Origin: Rhodococcus sp. WMMA185 | Lineage (GTDB): Bacteria > Actinomycetota > Actinomycetes > Mycobacteriales > Mycobacteriaceae | DNA: 64,000 bases | Direction: 5' to 3' | Assembly: GCF_001767395.1 (NCBI RefSeq) | Contig: NZ_CP017014.1 | Location: 2,426,501-2,490,500 of the forward strand | In this document: one piece after another, positions 35,094 through 44,617 of the stretch | Position numbering within the stretch: position 1 is the first letter of the stretch | Layout of the letters: each line of letters starts with the position of its first letter | Position numbers and translations under genes: made by a program | Notes under the pieces: model-generated | What the model was told of the DNA's origin: nothing | The model's database searches: none | The model's input: the letters and a program-made list of their open reading frames with translations, nothing else

Positions 35094-35882
35094 CTACCCT
35101 CCGAACTTCTTCTTCGACGTCTCCGGAACCTCCAGTTCGGGTAGGCCGCCGGGGTAGGGAAGCTCGAGGGCGGCCTTCTGAACCTCGAAGAGCTTCTCGC
35201 AGCCGGCCAACGCCGAATCCAGGAGCTTGTCGAGCGTGCTGCGCGGGAACGTTGCTCCCTCGCCGGTGCCCTGGATCTCCACGAGAGTGCCCGTATCGGT
35301 GGCCACCACATTCATGTCGACCTCCGCTCGCGAATCCTCCTCGTACGGCAAGTCGAGACGCACCCGACCATCGACCACACCGACACTCACCGCAGCGATG
35401 GCGCAAGAGATCGGTTGGGGGTCCGTGAGGCGGCCGGCAGCGCGAAGATACGACACCGCGTCCACGAGAGCGACATACGCACCGGTGATGGCGGCGGTAC
35501 GGGTTCCACCATCGGCCTGTAGGACGTCGCAGTCGAGCGCAATCGTGTTTTCTCCGATCGCGGCGAGGTCGATGCAGGCACGAAGCGAACGGCCGACCAG
35601 TCGGCTGATCTCCTGAGTGCGTCCGCCCACCTTGCCCCTGACCGATTCGCGTCCACTGCGGGTATGGGTCGCGGCGGGCAACATGGCGTATTCGGCTGTC
35701 AGCCAGCCGAGCCCGGATCCTTGGCGCCACCGCGGAACGCTGTCTTCGACGCTGGCCGTGCACATCACCCTGGTATTTCCGAACTCCACCAACACCGATC
35801 CTGCGGGGTGCGTGGTGAATCCTCGGGTGATCTTGACCTCGCGGAGTTCGTCGTCCGCCCTACCGTCTGCTCGTGTGGTCAC
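35094..35882 (-). CDS. rph: Ribonuclease PH
   Basis: A 262-residue phosphorolytic exoribonuclease that trims tRNA 3' ends. [14 protein letters not shown] is the conserved N-terminus, [21 protein letters not shown] and [13 protein letters not shown] line the RNA and phosphate sites, and [19 protein letters not shown] holds the catalytic Asp residues. GTG at 35882 is preceded by TAGGCT at seven bases (plus-strand 35890-35895), suggesting leaderless transcription; it heads the rph-rdgB pair. Confidence 0.95.
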   Translation of the reverse strand: MTTRADGRADDELREVKITRGFTTHPAGSVLVEFGNTRVMCTASVEDSVPRWRQGSGLGWLTAEYAMLPAATHTRSGRESVRGKVGGRTQEISRLVGRSLRACIDLAAIGENTIALDCDVLQADGGTRTAAITGAYVALVDAVSYLRAAGRLTDPQPISCAIAAVSVGVVDGRVRLDLPYEEDSRAEVDMNVVATDTGTLVEIQGTGEGATFPRSTLDKLLDSALAGCEKLFEVQKAALELPYPGGLPELEVPETSKKKFGG

Positions 35883-35926
35883 TCCCGAGAGCCTAGTCGC
35901 CCCTCGCGAACTCGGCCCACAGGCCG

Positions 35927-36685
35927 TCAGATGGTGTAGACGGCGCCCGCGGACACTGCATGGACGGGGCCGGAGAATTCGGCTTTCGCCTCGGCGATGA
36001 CATCTTCGCGTGACGTCCACGGTGGAATGTGGGTGAGCAGCAGTTCGCCGACACCCGCGCGGTGCGCGACCTGACCAGCCTCGGTTCCCGAGAGGTGAAT
36101 TCCCTTGGGACGATCCTTGCTGTGCGTCCACGACGCTTCCGCAAGCAACACATCGGCGCCGCGAGACAGTTCGATGACCTCGTCGCACATGCCCGTGTCT
36201 CCGGTGTAGACGAGTGTGCGCCCGGCGCCGTCGGTAACGCGCAGACCGTATGCCTCCGGTGGATGGTTCACCCTGCGCGCGATGATGGTGAGGTCCCCGA
36301 ACGTGACGGGCTCGCCGTCCGTCCAACAGTGCACGTCGACCGCGTCGGAGATGTCATCGACCTCGGCTCCGCACTCGGCGGACGCCCCACCTATTCGGTG
36401 GGCGGTGTCGGAGGGCCCGTAGACGAGGGCACGTCCGCTCGGCGGTTGGGGGTGGTAGCGCCGCCACACCAGCAGGCTGGGCAGATCCAGACAGTGGTCG
36501 GCGTGCAGATGGCTGAGGAAGACCGAGACCTTGCCGGGGTCGGCGAATCGTTGGAGCGCACCGAGCACGCCCGGGCCGAAGTCGAGGACCAGCGGCGGCG
36601 TTTCCGGCGCGGTCAGCAGATAGCCCGATGCAGGTGAGTCTGGTCCGGAGACGCTCCCTGAACACCCCAGGACGGTAATGCGCAT
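35927..36685 (-). CDS. MBL-fold phosphodiesterase (Rv1339-like)
   Basis: About 252 residues with the RNase Z-like metallo-beta-lactamase fold: [20 protein letters not shown], the metal motif [22 protein letters not shown] and [13 protein letters not shown]. The M. tuberculosis counterpart has been reported as a cyclic-nucleotide phosphodiesterase, so a role in lowering cAMP is plausible; nuclease activity is the alternative. Start uncertain: ATG at 36685 (MRITVLG) or 36694 ([10 protein letters not shown]), neither with a strong ribosome binding site. In M. tuberculosis murI lies between this gene and the rhomboid gene; here it is absent. Confidence 0.88.
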   Translation of the reverse strand: MRITVLGCSGSVSGPDSPASGYLLTAPETPPLVLDFGPGVLGALQRFADPGKVSVFLSHLHADHCLDLPSLLVWRRYHPQPPSGRALVYGPSDTAHRIGGASAECGAEVDDISDAVDVHCWTDGEPVTFGDLTIIARRVNHPPEAYGLRVTDGAGRTLVYTGDTGMCDEVIELSRGADVLLAEASWTHSKDRPKGIHLSGTEAGQVAHRAGVGELLLTHIPPWTSREDVIAEAKAEFSGPVHAVSAGAVYTI

Positions 36686-36762
36686 ACCCGTCATGCTGCC
36701 ACGACGACCCGATCCGGAAAAAGCTCCCACCAGTTTCGGCGCGTCGGCAACATGTGGCGGTC

Positions 36763-37440
36763 TCACACGAACGTTTGCGGGCCGATCGCCTTCCGATTCC
36801 GCTGCTTCCGGGCATCTGCGGAGAGCACCCAAGCGGCGATGACGCCACCCACGGCTCCGAACAGGTGTCCCTGCCAGGACACCAAGGGCGACGACGGGAA
36901 GACACCCCACAGCAAGCTGCCATAGAAGACGAACACCACGATGCCGATCAGGATCTGACCGACATTGCGAGTGAAGATCCCGCGGACCAGCAAATAGGCC
37001 AGCAGACCGAAGACCAGCACCGATGCACCGATGTGGTTGGTATACGACCCGCCGGTCAACCAGGTGCCCAGGCCGCCGACCACCCAGACGATTCCGGTCG
37101 CCGCGATTCCCCGTGCGATGCCCGACAGCAGCACGAGGAATCCGAGCAACAGCAGTGGGACGGTGTTCGCGAAGAGGTGAGCCCAGTCGGCGTGCAGAAC
37201 AGGGGCGAACAGAATCCCCCAGAGCCCGTCGAGTGTCCTCGGTTCGATGCCGTTGTTCTGAAGACGGTCGTTCGTTGCGACGACGTCCACGAATTCGATC
37301 ACGTACAGCAGAATCGTGAAACAGCCGACGAGGACTGCGGATGTAACCCATACGGGCCGAGGTTTCCGCGCAGGATCGGGCAGCGAACCGCCCCGGGGTA
37401 CCGGCGAATTGGATTGCGAGGAATCGAACAGGTTGCTCAC
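36763..37440 (-). CDS. Rhomboid family intramembrane serine protease
   Basis: A 225-residue protease with six or seven transmembrane helices. The nucleophile motif NHIGASVLVFG puts the catalytic Ser at residue 140 and WQGHLFGAVGG the catalytic His at 192; HADWAHLFANTVPLLLLG is the conserved L1/H2 region. GTG at 37440 starts a soluble Ser/Pro-rich N-terminus of about 30 residues. From memory it matches Rv1337. Substrates in actinobacteria are unknown. Confidence 0.9.
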   Translation of the reverse strand: MSNLFDSSQSNSPVPRGGSLPDPARKPRPVWVTSAVLVGCFTILLYVIEFVDVVATNDRLQNNGIEPRTLDGLWGILFAPVLHADWAHLFANTVPLLLLGFLVLLSGIARGIAATGIVWVVGGLGTWLTGGSYTNHIGASVLVFGLLAYLLVRGIFTRNVGQILIGIVVFVFYGSLLWGVFPSSPLVSWQGHLFGAVGGVIAAWVLSADARKQRNRKAIGPQTFV

Positions 37441-37459
37441 GATCCACGCCCCGCTCTGG

Positions 37460-39245
<1,786 letters not shown>

Positions 39246-39528
39246 CCTAGGTGTACGCGATCCGGTCGGCCACCGCATACCCCATTCCCCATCGATGATG
39301 GCCCCCGTCTGGCCTCACAATTTCAGTAGGCTGGACTTCCGTAGCCCTGGACCAACCCTGACTGAACCATTTCGATGCGTCGCCCAAACCGATCGAGAAG
39401 AGTCCCGTGAGCCATTCTCTGGCTACGTGCGCACCCGACCCGGACAATCCACTCCATCATCACAAACGACGATTCCGGTTGGTATGTAAGACCTTTCGCG
39501 ATCTGAAATCTCTGGTAACTTCGATGCG

Positions 39529-39909
39529 GTGCGAATCCTCAACACCGCCATCATCGCAACTTCAGCCATCGCAACAGCCACAGTGCTCGGCCCCACCGCC
39601 TATGCGGCATCGCCGCTGGGATTCACTGCCGCCCACACGATCCCATCCAATGCGGATGTGACCTTGTCCGCAGGAGATGAAATCCAGCCGGGCACGTACA
39701 CCAGCGCCGGCGCAGCCACTGCAGGCACATTCTGCTTCTGGTCTGTCGTCGGCCCCGACGGCACCGTTCGAGAGGGCGGCCAGACCGACCAAACGAACGA
39801 CCGGCAGACGGCGACGATCGAATCAACTGACACCTTCTTTCAGACGACAAACTGCGCCGCCTGGAATCCTTCCGGCCACAACCTCTTCGGCTCGTTGAGC
39901 ATGAGCTGA
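39529..39909 (+). CDS. Small secreted protein of unknown function
   Basis: A 126-residue protein with a clear Sec signal peptide (MRILNTAIIATSAIATATVL, cleavage probably after AYA at about residue 26). The mature part is about 100 residues, Thr/Ser/Asp-rich with two cysteines that may form a disulfide (TFCFWSVVGPDGTV and FQTTNCAAWNPSG). The pattern GDEIQPGTYTS resembles small secreted actinobacterial proteins of beta-sandwich type. GTG start with TAACTT seven bases upstream (39516-39521). The 283 bases before it hold no recognisable gene. Confidence 0.75.
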   Translation: MRILNTAIIATSAIATATVLGPTAYAASPLGFTAAHTIPSNADVTLSAGDEIQPGTYTSAGAATAGTFCFWSVVGPDGTVREGGQTDQTNDRQTATIESTDTFFQTTNCAAWNPSGHNLFGSLSMS

Positions 39910-39941
39910 CCTGGTCAGCTAGCCACGATTGCGTCCCGAGA

Positions 39942-39981
39942 GCAACGAACCCACATCCACAAATGGGTGCGGGTTCGTTGC
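39942..39981. terminator. Bidirectional hairpin between convergent genes
   Basis: GCAACGAACCC and GGGTTCGTTGC form an 11-bp outer stem with a partly paired interior (CAT/GTG region). It lies between the secreted-protein gene and the leftward membrane-protein gene and can serve both. Confidence 0.75.
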
Positions 39982-40009
39982 GTACTCAGCTATGTTTGCG
40001 CAGGGCTCC

Positions 40010-40465
40010 TCAGTGAGCAATCGCGGCGGGATCGGGTGACCTTCCAAGTTTGCGCTCGCGCGCTGCGGTCGCGAAAGCAACCTTCACGTCACGGTTCGAG
40101 AGCACCCCGAAAGTGGACGCCAGAAACAGATTCAGGATCAGCGTTGCCCATGCCTGCGTCGTGAAGGCCGAATATATTGCGCCGTAACTGAGAGCGCCGA
40201 GCACCATCAACATCAGTCGGGCCCACCGAACGCGCTGTGGCAGAACCCATGCCGCGGGAATCGCGAGAGCGGATTGCACCACCATCCCCACGACTATCAC
40301 CAGCGCGAGGGTTCCGGTACTCGTCGCCGCCGTGACCGCCGCGCTGACGAGGGCGATAGCCGAGGCGATGAACCACACCCAACGGGTGTATGCGATATAG
40401 CGCCGGACCCGATCTTCGTCCACGACATGTTCGTCGCCGGAAACGGTCCTCTGAAAAATGCTCAT
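40010..40465 (-). CDS. Four-helix membrane protein of unknown function
   Basis: A 151-residue protein: short polar N-terminus, then four hydrophobic helices (around residues 28-48, 53-74, 81-98 and 102-120), ending in a basic tail. No family recognised. From memory there is no counterpart between mec and the P1 peptidase gene in M. tuberculosis, so it and the secreted protein look like lineage-specific additions. The start ATG at 40465 lacks a strong ribosome binding site. Confidence 0.7.
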   Translation of the reverse strand: MSIFQRTVSGDEHVVDEDRVRRYIAYTRWVWFIASAIALVSAAVTAATSTGTLALVIVVGMVVQSALAIPAAWVLPQRVRWARLMLMVLGALSYGAIYSAFTTQAWATLILNLFLASTFGVLSNRDVKVAFATAARERKLGRSPDPAAIAH

Positions 40466-40525
40466 CCCTGCCCCCCTATGTGTGCCGCGACCTCTCTGGT
40501 CGGCGAGCGGAAAGCAGTGTATCGG

Positions 40526-41605
40526 TCAGGAACGATCCGGCTCGAATGCGGACGGGAAGAGGTCACGGTAGCTGGGGATTCCCGCCACCGAGGTCGCCGA
40601 GAGGATGGCATCGACGATCGCCCTCTCAACGACGGAGGACGCAGCGGTGGTTACCGCCGTCAGGACCGGCAGGTCTGGCGCGAACGCATCTGGAACGCCT
40701 GCCGGGGCCTCGATATCGCGAGTCCCCGTGGCGAGAGCGAAAATCGTATCCCCGTCGAGAGGTGTGTGCGCAGGACGAATCGCGTGGGCCAGGCCGTCAT
40801 GTCCGGCGACCGCGACCCGACGACACGAGGACTTGTTCAGCGGAGCATCCGTGGCGATCACGCCGATCGTCGTATTGAGCACAGTCGATTTCGCCGCCAA
40901 CTCGTTGGCTGCCGCCAATTCTCCCCGTTCCGGTCGGCGCAATCCGAATGACGACGCCTTCGCATCGCCGACCCCCCACGGCAGTCCCGTTGACGGATCG
41001 AAGACAGATCCCGTCGGGTTCGCCACCATCAGCGCCGCGACGGTCACCCCGCGTGCGGGGCCGTCTTCGATTACGACACTCGCCGTGCCGATGCCCCCCT
41101 TCAAGGCCCCCGCACGCGCACCGACCCCCGCTCCCACCGAACCCGAACGCAACTGCGACGACGCGGAGTCGGCAGCGCGGTAACCGAATTCGGCGGTAGG
41201 ACGCCGGCCCCAGTCCCCGACCGGAAGGTCGTATATCACCGCACCGGGAACGATCGGAACCACCTGATCCGGCGCTCCCATCGGGATTCCGTGACCACGC
41301 TCCTCGAGCCACCGCATCACGCCGTCCGCAGCACCGAGGCCATAGGCGCTGCCTCCGGTCAGCAGGATGGCATGGACCTTCCGAACACTGTGGCTGGGAT
41401 CGAGCAGGTCGGTCTCGCGAGTACCCGGTCCTCCCCCACGAACGTCGACTGCACCGGTGACCCCGTGCGGCGCCAAGACGACCGTGCACCCGGTCGCGGC
41501 CCCGCTTCCGAGGGTGGCGTCTTCGTCAAGTTCGTGATGGTGCCCGACGCGCAGGCCTGCAACGTCGACAAGGGAGTCGGTGCGGCCCGGCACCGTGGCC
41601 GTCAC
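40526..41605 (-). CDS. P1 (S58, DmpA-like) family peptidase
   Basis: A 359-residue self-processing N-terminal nucleophile hydrolase, related to DmpA beta-aminopeptidase. N-terminal VAGLRVGHHHELDEDATLG and DVRGGGPGTRETDLLDP, then AILLTGGSAYGLGAADGVMRW, are family hallmarks; NTTIGVIATDAPLNKSSCRR near residue 245 is the region of the processed nucleophile (the Thr in NTT is the likely new N-terminus). From memory matches Rv1333. Its ATG overlaps the DUF2017 stop by four bases, so the pair is coupled. Confidence 0.88.
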   Translation of the reverse strand: MTATVPGRTDSLVDVAGLRVGHHHELDEDATLGSGAATGCTVVLAPHGVTGAVDVRGGGPGTRETDLLDPSHSVRKVHAILLTGGSAYGLGAADGVMRWLEERGHGIPMGAPDQVVPIVPGAVIYDLPVGDWGRRPTAEFGYRAADSASSQLRSGSVGAGVGARAGALKGGIGTASVVIEDGPARGVTVAALMVANPTGSVFDPSTGLPWGVGDAKASSFGLRRPERGELAAANELAAKSTVLNTTIGVIATDAPLNKSSCRRVAVAGHDGLAHAIRPAHTPLDGDTIFALATGTRDIEAPAGVPDAFAPDLPVLTAVTTAASSVVERAIVDAILSATSVAGIPSYRDLFPSAFEPDRS

Positions 41606-42204
41606 GGCGCGAGCACCTGAACGAGTGAATCCTGTATCCAGGTCAGCCAGTGGTAGATGTCCAATTGGGCCGCCCGGGGATCCGAGGGGTCCAGCTGGTC
41701 AGGGGTGTCGGCGTCTATTCCCAGGTTGGTACCGAGCGCCAACCGCACGTCGTTGATTCCGCTGAGCCAGGCGTCCGCCTGCTCCGGCGTCAGGAGAACC
41801 TTGCCCCCGTTCTCGGGGATGGTGTGCAAGATGACGGCTCCCGCCGCCAGTTTCGCGTCGATGATCTCCGGTTCGTGCAATCCGCGCAGAGCCCCGTTGA
41901 TGTCGGCCCGCGACTCTGCCTGGGTGCCGTCCCCCGATTCGCCCGCATCCCCCGACTCCCCGACATCGGTCCGATGGAAGTCGGGCAGGAGTCGGGCGAG
42001 AACCTCGTCCTCCGGGGCCGTCGTATTCCCGGTGCGCATTCCGGTCAGAGCCGCGAGTTCGTCCTCCGGCGCGGATGCCGCCCGCTCCTCGAGGAGACCC
42101 ACGACGGAGGCGACCAGCGAACGCAGCACCGTGGCCTCGTGCGGGTCCACCTCCGAACGCAACTTCACGCCACCGAGCGAGTTCTTGCGGGTCCACATTC
42201 GCAC
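41602..42204 (-). CDS. DUF2017 family protein
   Basis: A 200-residue soluble protein of the DUF2017 family. N-terminal VRMWTRKNSLGGVKLRSEVD, the central acidic insert (ESGDAGESGDGTQ) and the C-terminal DIYHWLTWIQDSLVQVL are the pattern of the proteins found next to clpS in actinobacteria. Function unknown; conserved linkage suggests a tie to ClpS/ClpCP proteolysis. GTG at 42204 is preferred over the ATG two codons later because the homologous N-terminus begins MRxW. Confidence 0.85.
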   Translation of the reverse strand: MRMWTRKNSLGGVKLRSEVDPHEATVLRSLVASVVGLLEERAASAPEDELAALTGMRTGNTTAPEDEVLARLLPDFHRTDVGESGDAGESGDGTQAESRADINGALRGLHEPEIIDAKLAAGAVILHTIPENGGKVLLTPEQADAWLSGINDVRLALGTNLGIDADTPDQLDPSDPRAAQLDIYHWLTWIQDSLVQVLAP

Positions 42205-42253
42205 GTCAGGTACCGAGTTCCTTACTGTCGTTCCTTACTGTCCGAACGGAAGG

Positions 42254-42592
42254 TTAGTCGCCGTCACGCTGCATCGTGGCCCACAGGCCCGCGGCGTGCA
42301 GTTTGCGTACATCGTTTTCGACTTTGTCGCGAGAACCACTCGACACCACGGCCTTCCCCTCGGAATGCACCTGCATCATCAGTTCCGTCGCCCTGGCCTT
42401 GCTGTATCCGAAGAGCTTCTGGAATATGTAGGTCACATAGTGCATCAGATTCACTGGGTCGTCCCACACCACGGTGACCCAGGGCCTGTCATCGACTACG
42501 CCGACTTTTTCAACCTCCGACTCCGCAGGCGTGACCTGCGGAGAGGCTGGCATTGCGCCCACCGGCGGTGCTGTCGTCGAGCAATAAGCCAT
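42254..42592 (-). CDS. clpS: ATP-dependent Clp protease adaptor ClpS
   Basis: A 112-residue N-end-rule adaptor that hands substrates with bulky hydrophobic N-termini to ClpC/Clp[21 protein letters not shown] contains the DDP-x-N motif that binds the substrate amino terminus; [20 protein letters not shown] is the second conserved part. ATG at 42592 has TACCCT six bases upstream (plus-strand 42599-42604). It is divergent from pncB; the two promoters face away within 55 bases. Confidence 0.93.
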   Translation of the reverse strand: MAYCSTTAPPVGAMPASPQVTPAESEVEKVGVVDDRPWVTVVWDDPVNLMHYVTYIFQKLFGYSKARATELMMQVHSEGKAVVSSGSRDKVENDVRKLHAAGLWATMQRDGD

Positions 42593-42647
42593 GACCCCAG
42601 GGTACGACGTGCAGCGTCTGAACGACACCGGGGCTTAGAGTAACCGA

Positions 42648-43970
42648 GTGTCCACAGACAGCACCGCACTGTTCACCGACCAGTACGAGTTGACGATGCT
42701 GTCGGCGGCCCTGGCTGACGGCTCGGCGCATCGGCGCTGCAGCTTCGAAGTATTCGCGCGACGTTTGCCCGACGGCCGCCGGTACGGAGTGGTTGCCGGC
42801 GCGTCGCGATTGGTGTCCGCGCTGTCGAACTTCTGCTTCGGCGATCCAGAGATCGAAGTCGTCTCACGCTTCCTCGACGACGCGACGGTCGCTTGGCTGC
42901 GCGAATTTCGGTTCACGGGTGACATCGACGGCTACCGCGAGGGTGACTTCTACTTCCCCGGTTCCCCCATCCTCTCCGTTCGGGGAACGTTCGCCGAGTG
43001 CATCCTGCTCGAGACACTGAGCCTGTCGATCCTCAACCATGACAGTGCAATCGCGTCGGCAGCCGCGCGGATGGTCAGCGCCGCCGACGGACGCCCGATA
43101 ATAGAGATGGGCTCTCGGCGCACCCACGAAGAGTCTGCGGTAGCGGCGTCCCGAGCCGCATTCATCGCCGGTTTCGCGGCAACGTCCAACCTCGAAGCGG
43201 TCCGCAGGCACGGAATTCCGGGGGCGGGCACCGCGGCCCATGCGTTCACCTTGCTGCACACGACCGAGGACCGACGAAACGAGGCGGCGGCGTTCCGGGG
43301 CCAGGTTGCGGCGCTCGGCGTGGGAACGACGCTCCTCGTCGACACCTACGACATCACCGACGGCGTGAACAGCGCCGTGGAGGTGGCGGGGCCCGAGCTC
43401 GGTGCGGTCCGGATCGACTCGGGCGATCTCGGTGTCCACGCCCGGCAGGTTCGACGCCAGCTCGACGACCTCGGTGCGACGGGAACGAAGATCGTCGTCT
43501 CCGGCGACCTCGACGAGTACTCGATTGCCGGGTTGCGCTCCGAACCGGTCGACGTCTACGGCGTCGGGACATCGGTTGTAGTCGGGTCCGGCGCCCCCAC
43601 CGCCGGAATGGTCTACAAACTCGTCGAGGTCGATGGCATCCCCGTCGAGAAGCGAAGCAGCAACAAGGCTTCGCGAGGCGGTGCCAAGCGGGCCGTACGG
43701 TTCTCCCGCGGCACCGGAACCCTCGTGGAAGAGGTCGTGTACTCGGCCCACGCCGACCCCCCGGACCCGGAAGGTTTCCAGTCGCGGGAGTTACTCGTTC
43801 CGCTGGTTCGAGACGGGGTGGCGACGCCGCACACGACTACCCTGGAAGACAGCCGGTCCCTCCTGGCTGAGGGCCTCGTAAGCCTGCCTTGGGAGGGATT
43901 GAAGCTGTCTCACGGAGAACCGGCGATTCCTGTACGGTTCACCGATCCCGACTCATGGAGGGTTCGATGA
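42648..43970 (+). CDS. pncB: Nicotinate phosphoribosyltransferase
   Basis: A 440-residue enzyme converting nicotinate and PRPP to nicotinate mononucleotide in NAD salvage. LFTDQYELTMLSAAL is the conserved N-terminus, GSRRTHEESAVAASRAAFIA holds the phosphorylated His (His160), and VRIDSGDLGVHARQVRRQLD is the PRPP/phosphate site. GTG at 42648 with TAGAGT six bases upstream. The stop overlaps the pncA start (ATGA). Confidence 0.95.
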   Translation: MSTDSTALFTDQYELTMLSAALADGSAHRRCSFEVFARRLPDGRRYGVVAGASRLVSALSNFCFGDPEIEVVSRFLDDATVAWLREFRFTGDIDGYREGDFYFPGSPILSVRGTFAECILLETLSLSILNHDSAIASAAARMVSAADGRPIIEMGSRRTHEESAVAASRAAFIAGFAATSNLEAVRRHGIPGAGTAAHAFTLLHTTEDRRNEAAAFRGQVAALGVGTTLLVDTYDITDGVNSAVEVAGPELGAVRIDSGDLGVHARQVRRQLDDLGATGTKIVVSGDLDEYSIAGLRSEPVDVYGVGTSVVVGSGAPTAGMVYKLVEVDGIPVEKRSSNKASRGGAKRAVRFSRGTGTLVEEVVYSAHADPPDPEGFQSRELLVPLVRDGVATPHTTTLEDSRSLLAEGLVSLPWEGLKLSHGEPAIPVRFTDPDSWRVR

Positions 43971-44608
43971 CGGATTTCGAGAGCGTGGAGTCCGGGAGTC
44001 ACTCTCGTGCATTGGTGGTGGTCGACGTCCAGAACGATTTCTGTGAAGGCGGATCCCTCGCCGTCGAGGGCGGTTCCGCAGTCGCCGCCGCGATCAGTCG
44101 ATTCCTTGCGTCGAACGAGTACGACGCCGTCGCAGCCACGATGGATCACCATATCGACCCCGGCGATCACTTCTCCGACGAGCCGAACTATGTCGACAGT
44201 TGGCCGGAGCACTGCAGGTCGGGAACACCGGGCGCCGCGTTCCACCCCGGCCTCGACACGAACCGCATCGAATCGGTCTTCTCCAAGGGCGAGTTCTCCG
44301 CGGCGTACTCCGGCTTCGAGGGCAAGAACTCCGACGGCCAGAGCCTGGAGGAATGGCTCCGTATGGCGAAGATCAGCGACATCGACGTGGTCGGGATCGC
44401 CACCGACCACTGTGTGGCCGCGACGGCCCTGGACGCGGCGGGCGCGGGGTTCGGGACGCGGGTCCTTCTCCCACTCACCGTCGGAGTGTCCCCCAAGACG
44501 GTGGAGGACGCGTTCACCAGGATGCGAGCAGCGGGCGTTGCGCTTCAAGGACGCGACACCGACACCCCTTCGGACCGCGTGACGATTTCTGACGTAGGCC
44601 CCGAGTAA
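43967..44608 (+). CDS. pncA: Nicotinamidase
   Basis: A 213-residue isochorismatase-fold amidase making nicotinate from nicotinamide. Catalytic triad Asp20 (VVVDVQNDFCEGG), Lys107 (FSKGEFSAAYSG) and Cys149 (GIATDHCVAAT); metal site Asp-x-His and His in MDHHIDPGDHF. Very close to mycobacterial PncA, which activates pyrazinamide. GGAGGG before the ATG and four-base overlap with pncB show a salvage operon. In M. tuberculosis pncA lies elsewhere, so the pairing here is a rearrangement. Confidence 0.95.
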   Translation: MTDFESVESGSHSRALVVVDVQNDFCEGGSLAVEGGSAVAAAISRFLASNEYDAVAATMDHHIDPGDHFSDEPNYVDSWPEHCRSGTPGAAFHPGLDTNRIESVFSKGEFSAAYSGFEGKNSDGQSLEEWLRMAKISDIDVVGIATDHCVAATALDAAGAGFGTRVLLPLTVGVSPKTVEDAFTRMRAAGVALQGRDTDTPSDRVTISDVGPE

Positions 44609-44617
44609 CCTGCTCGG

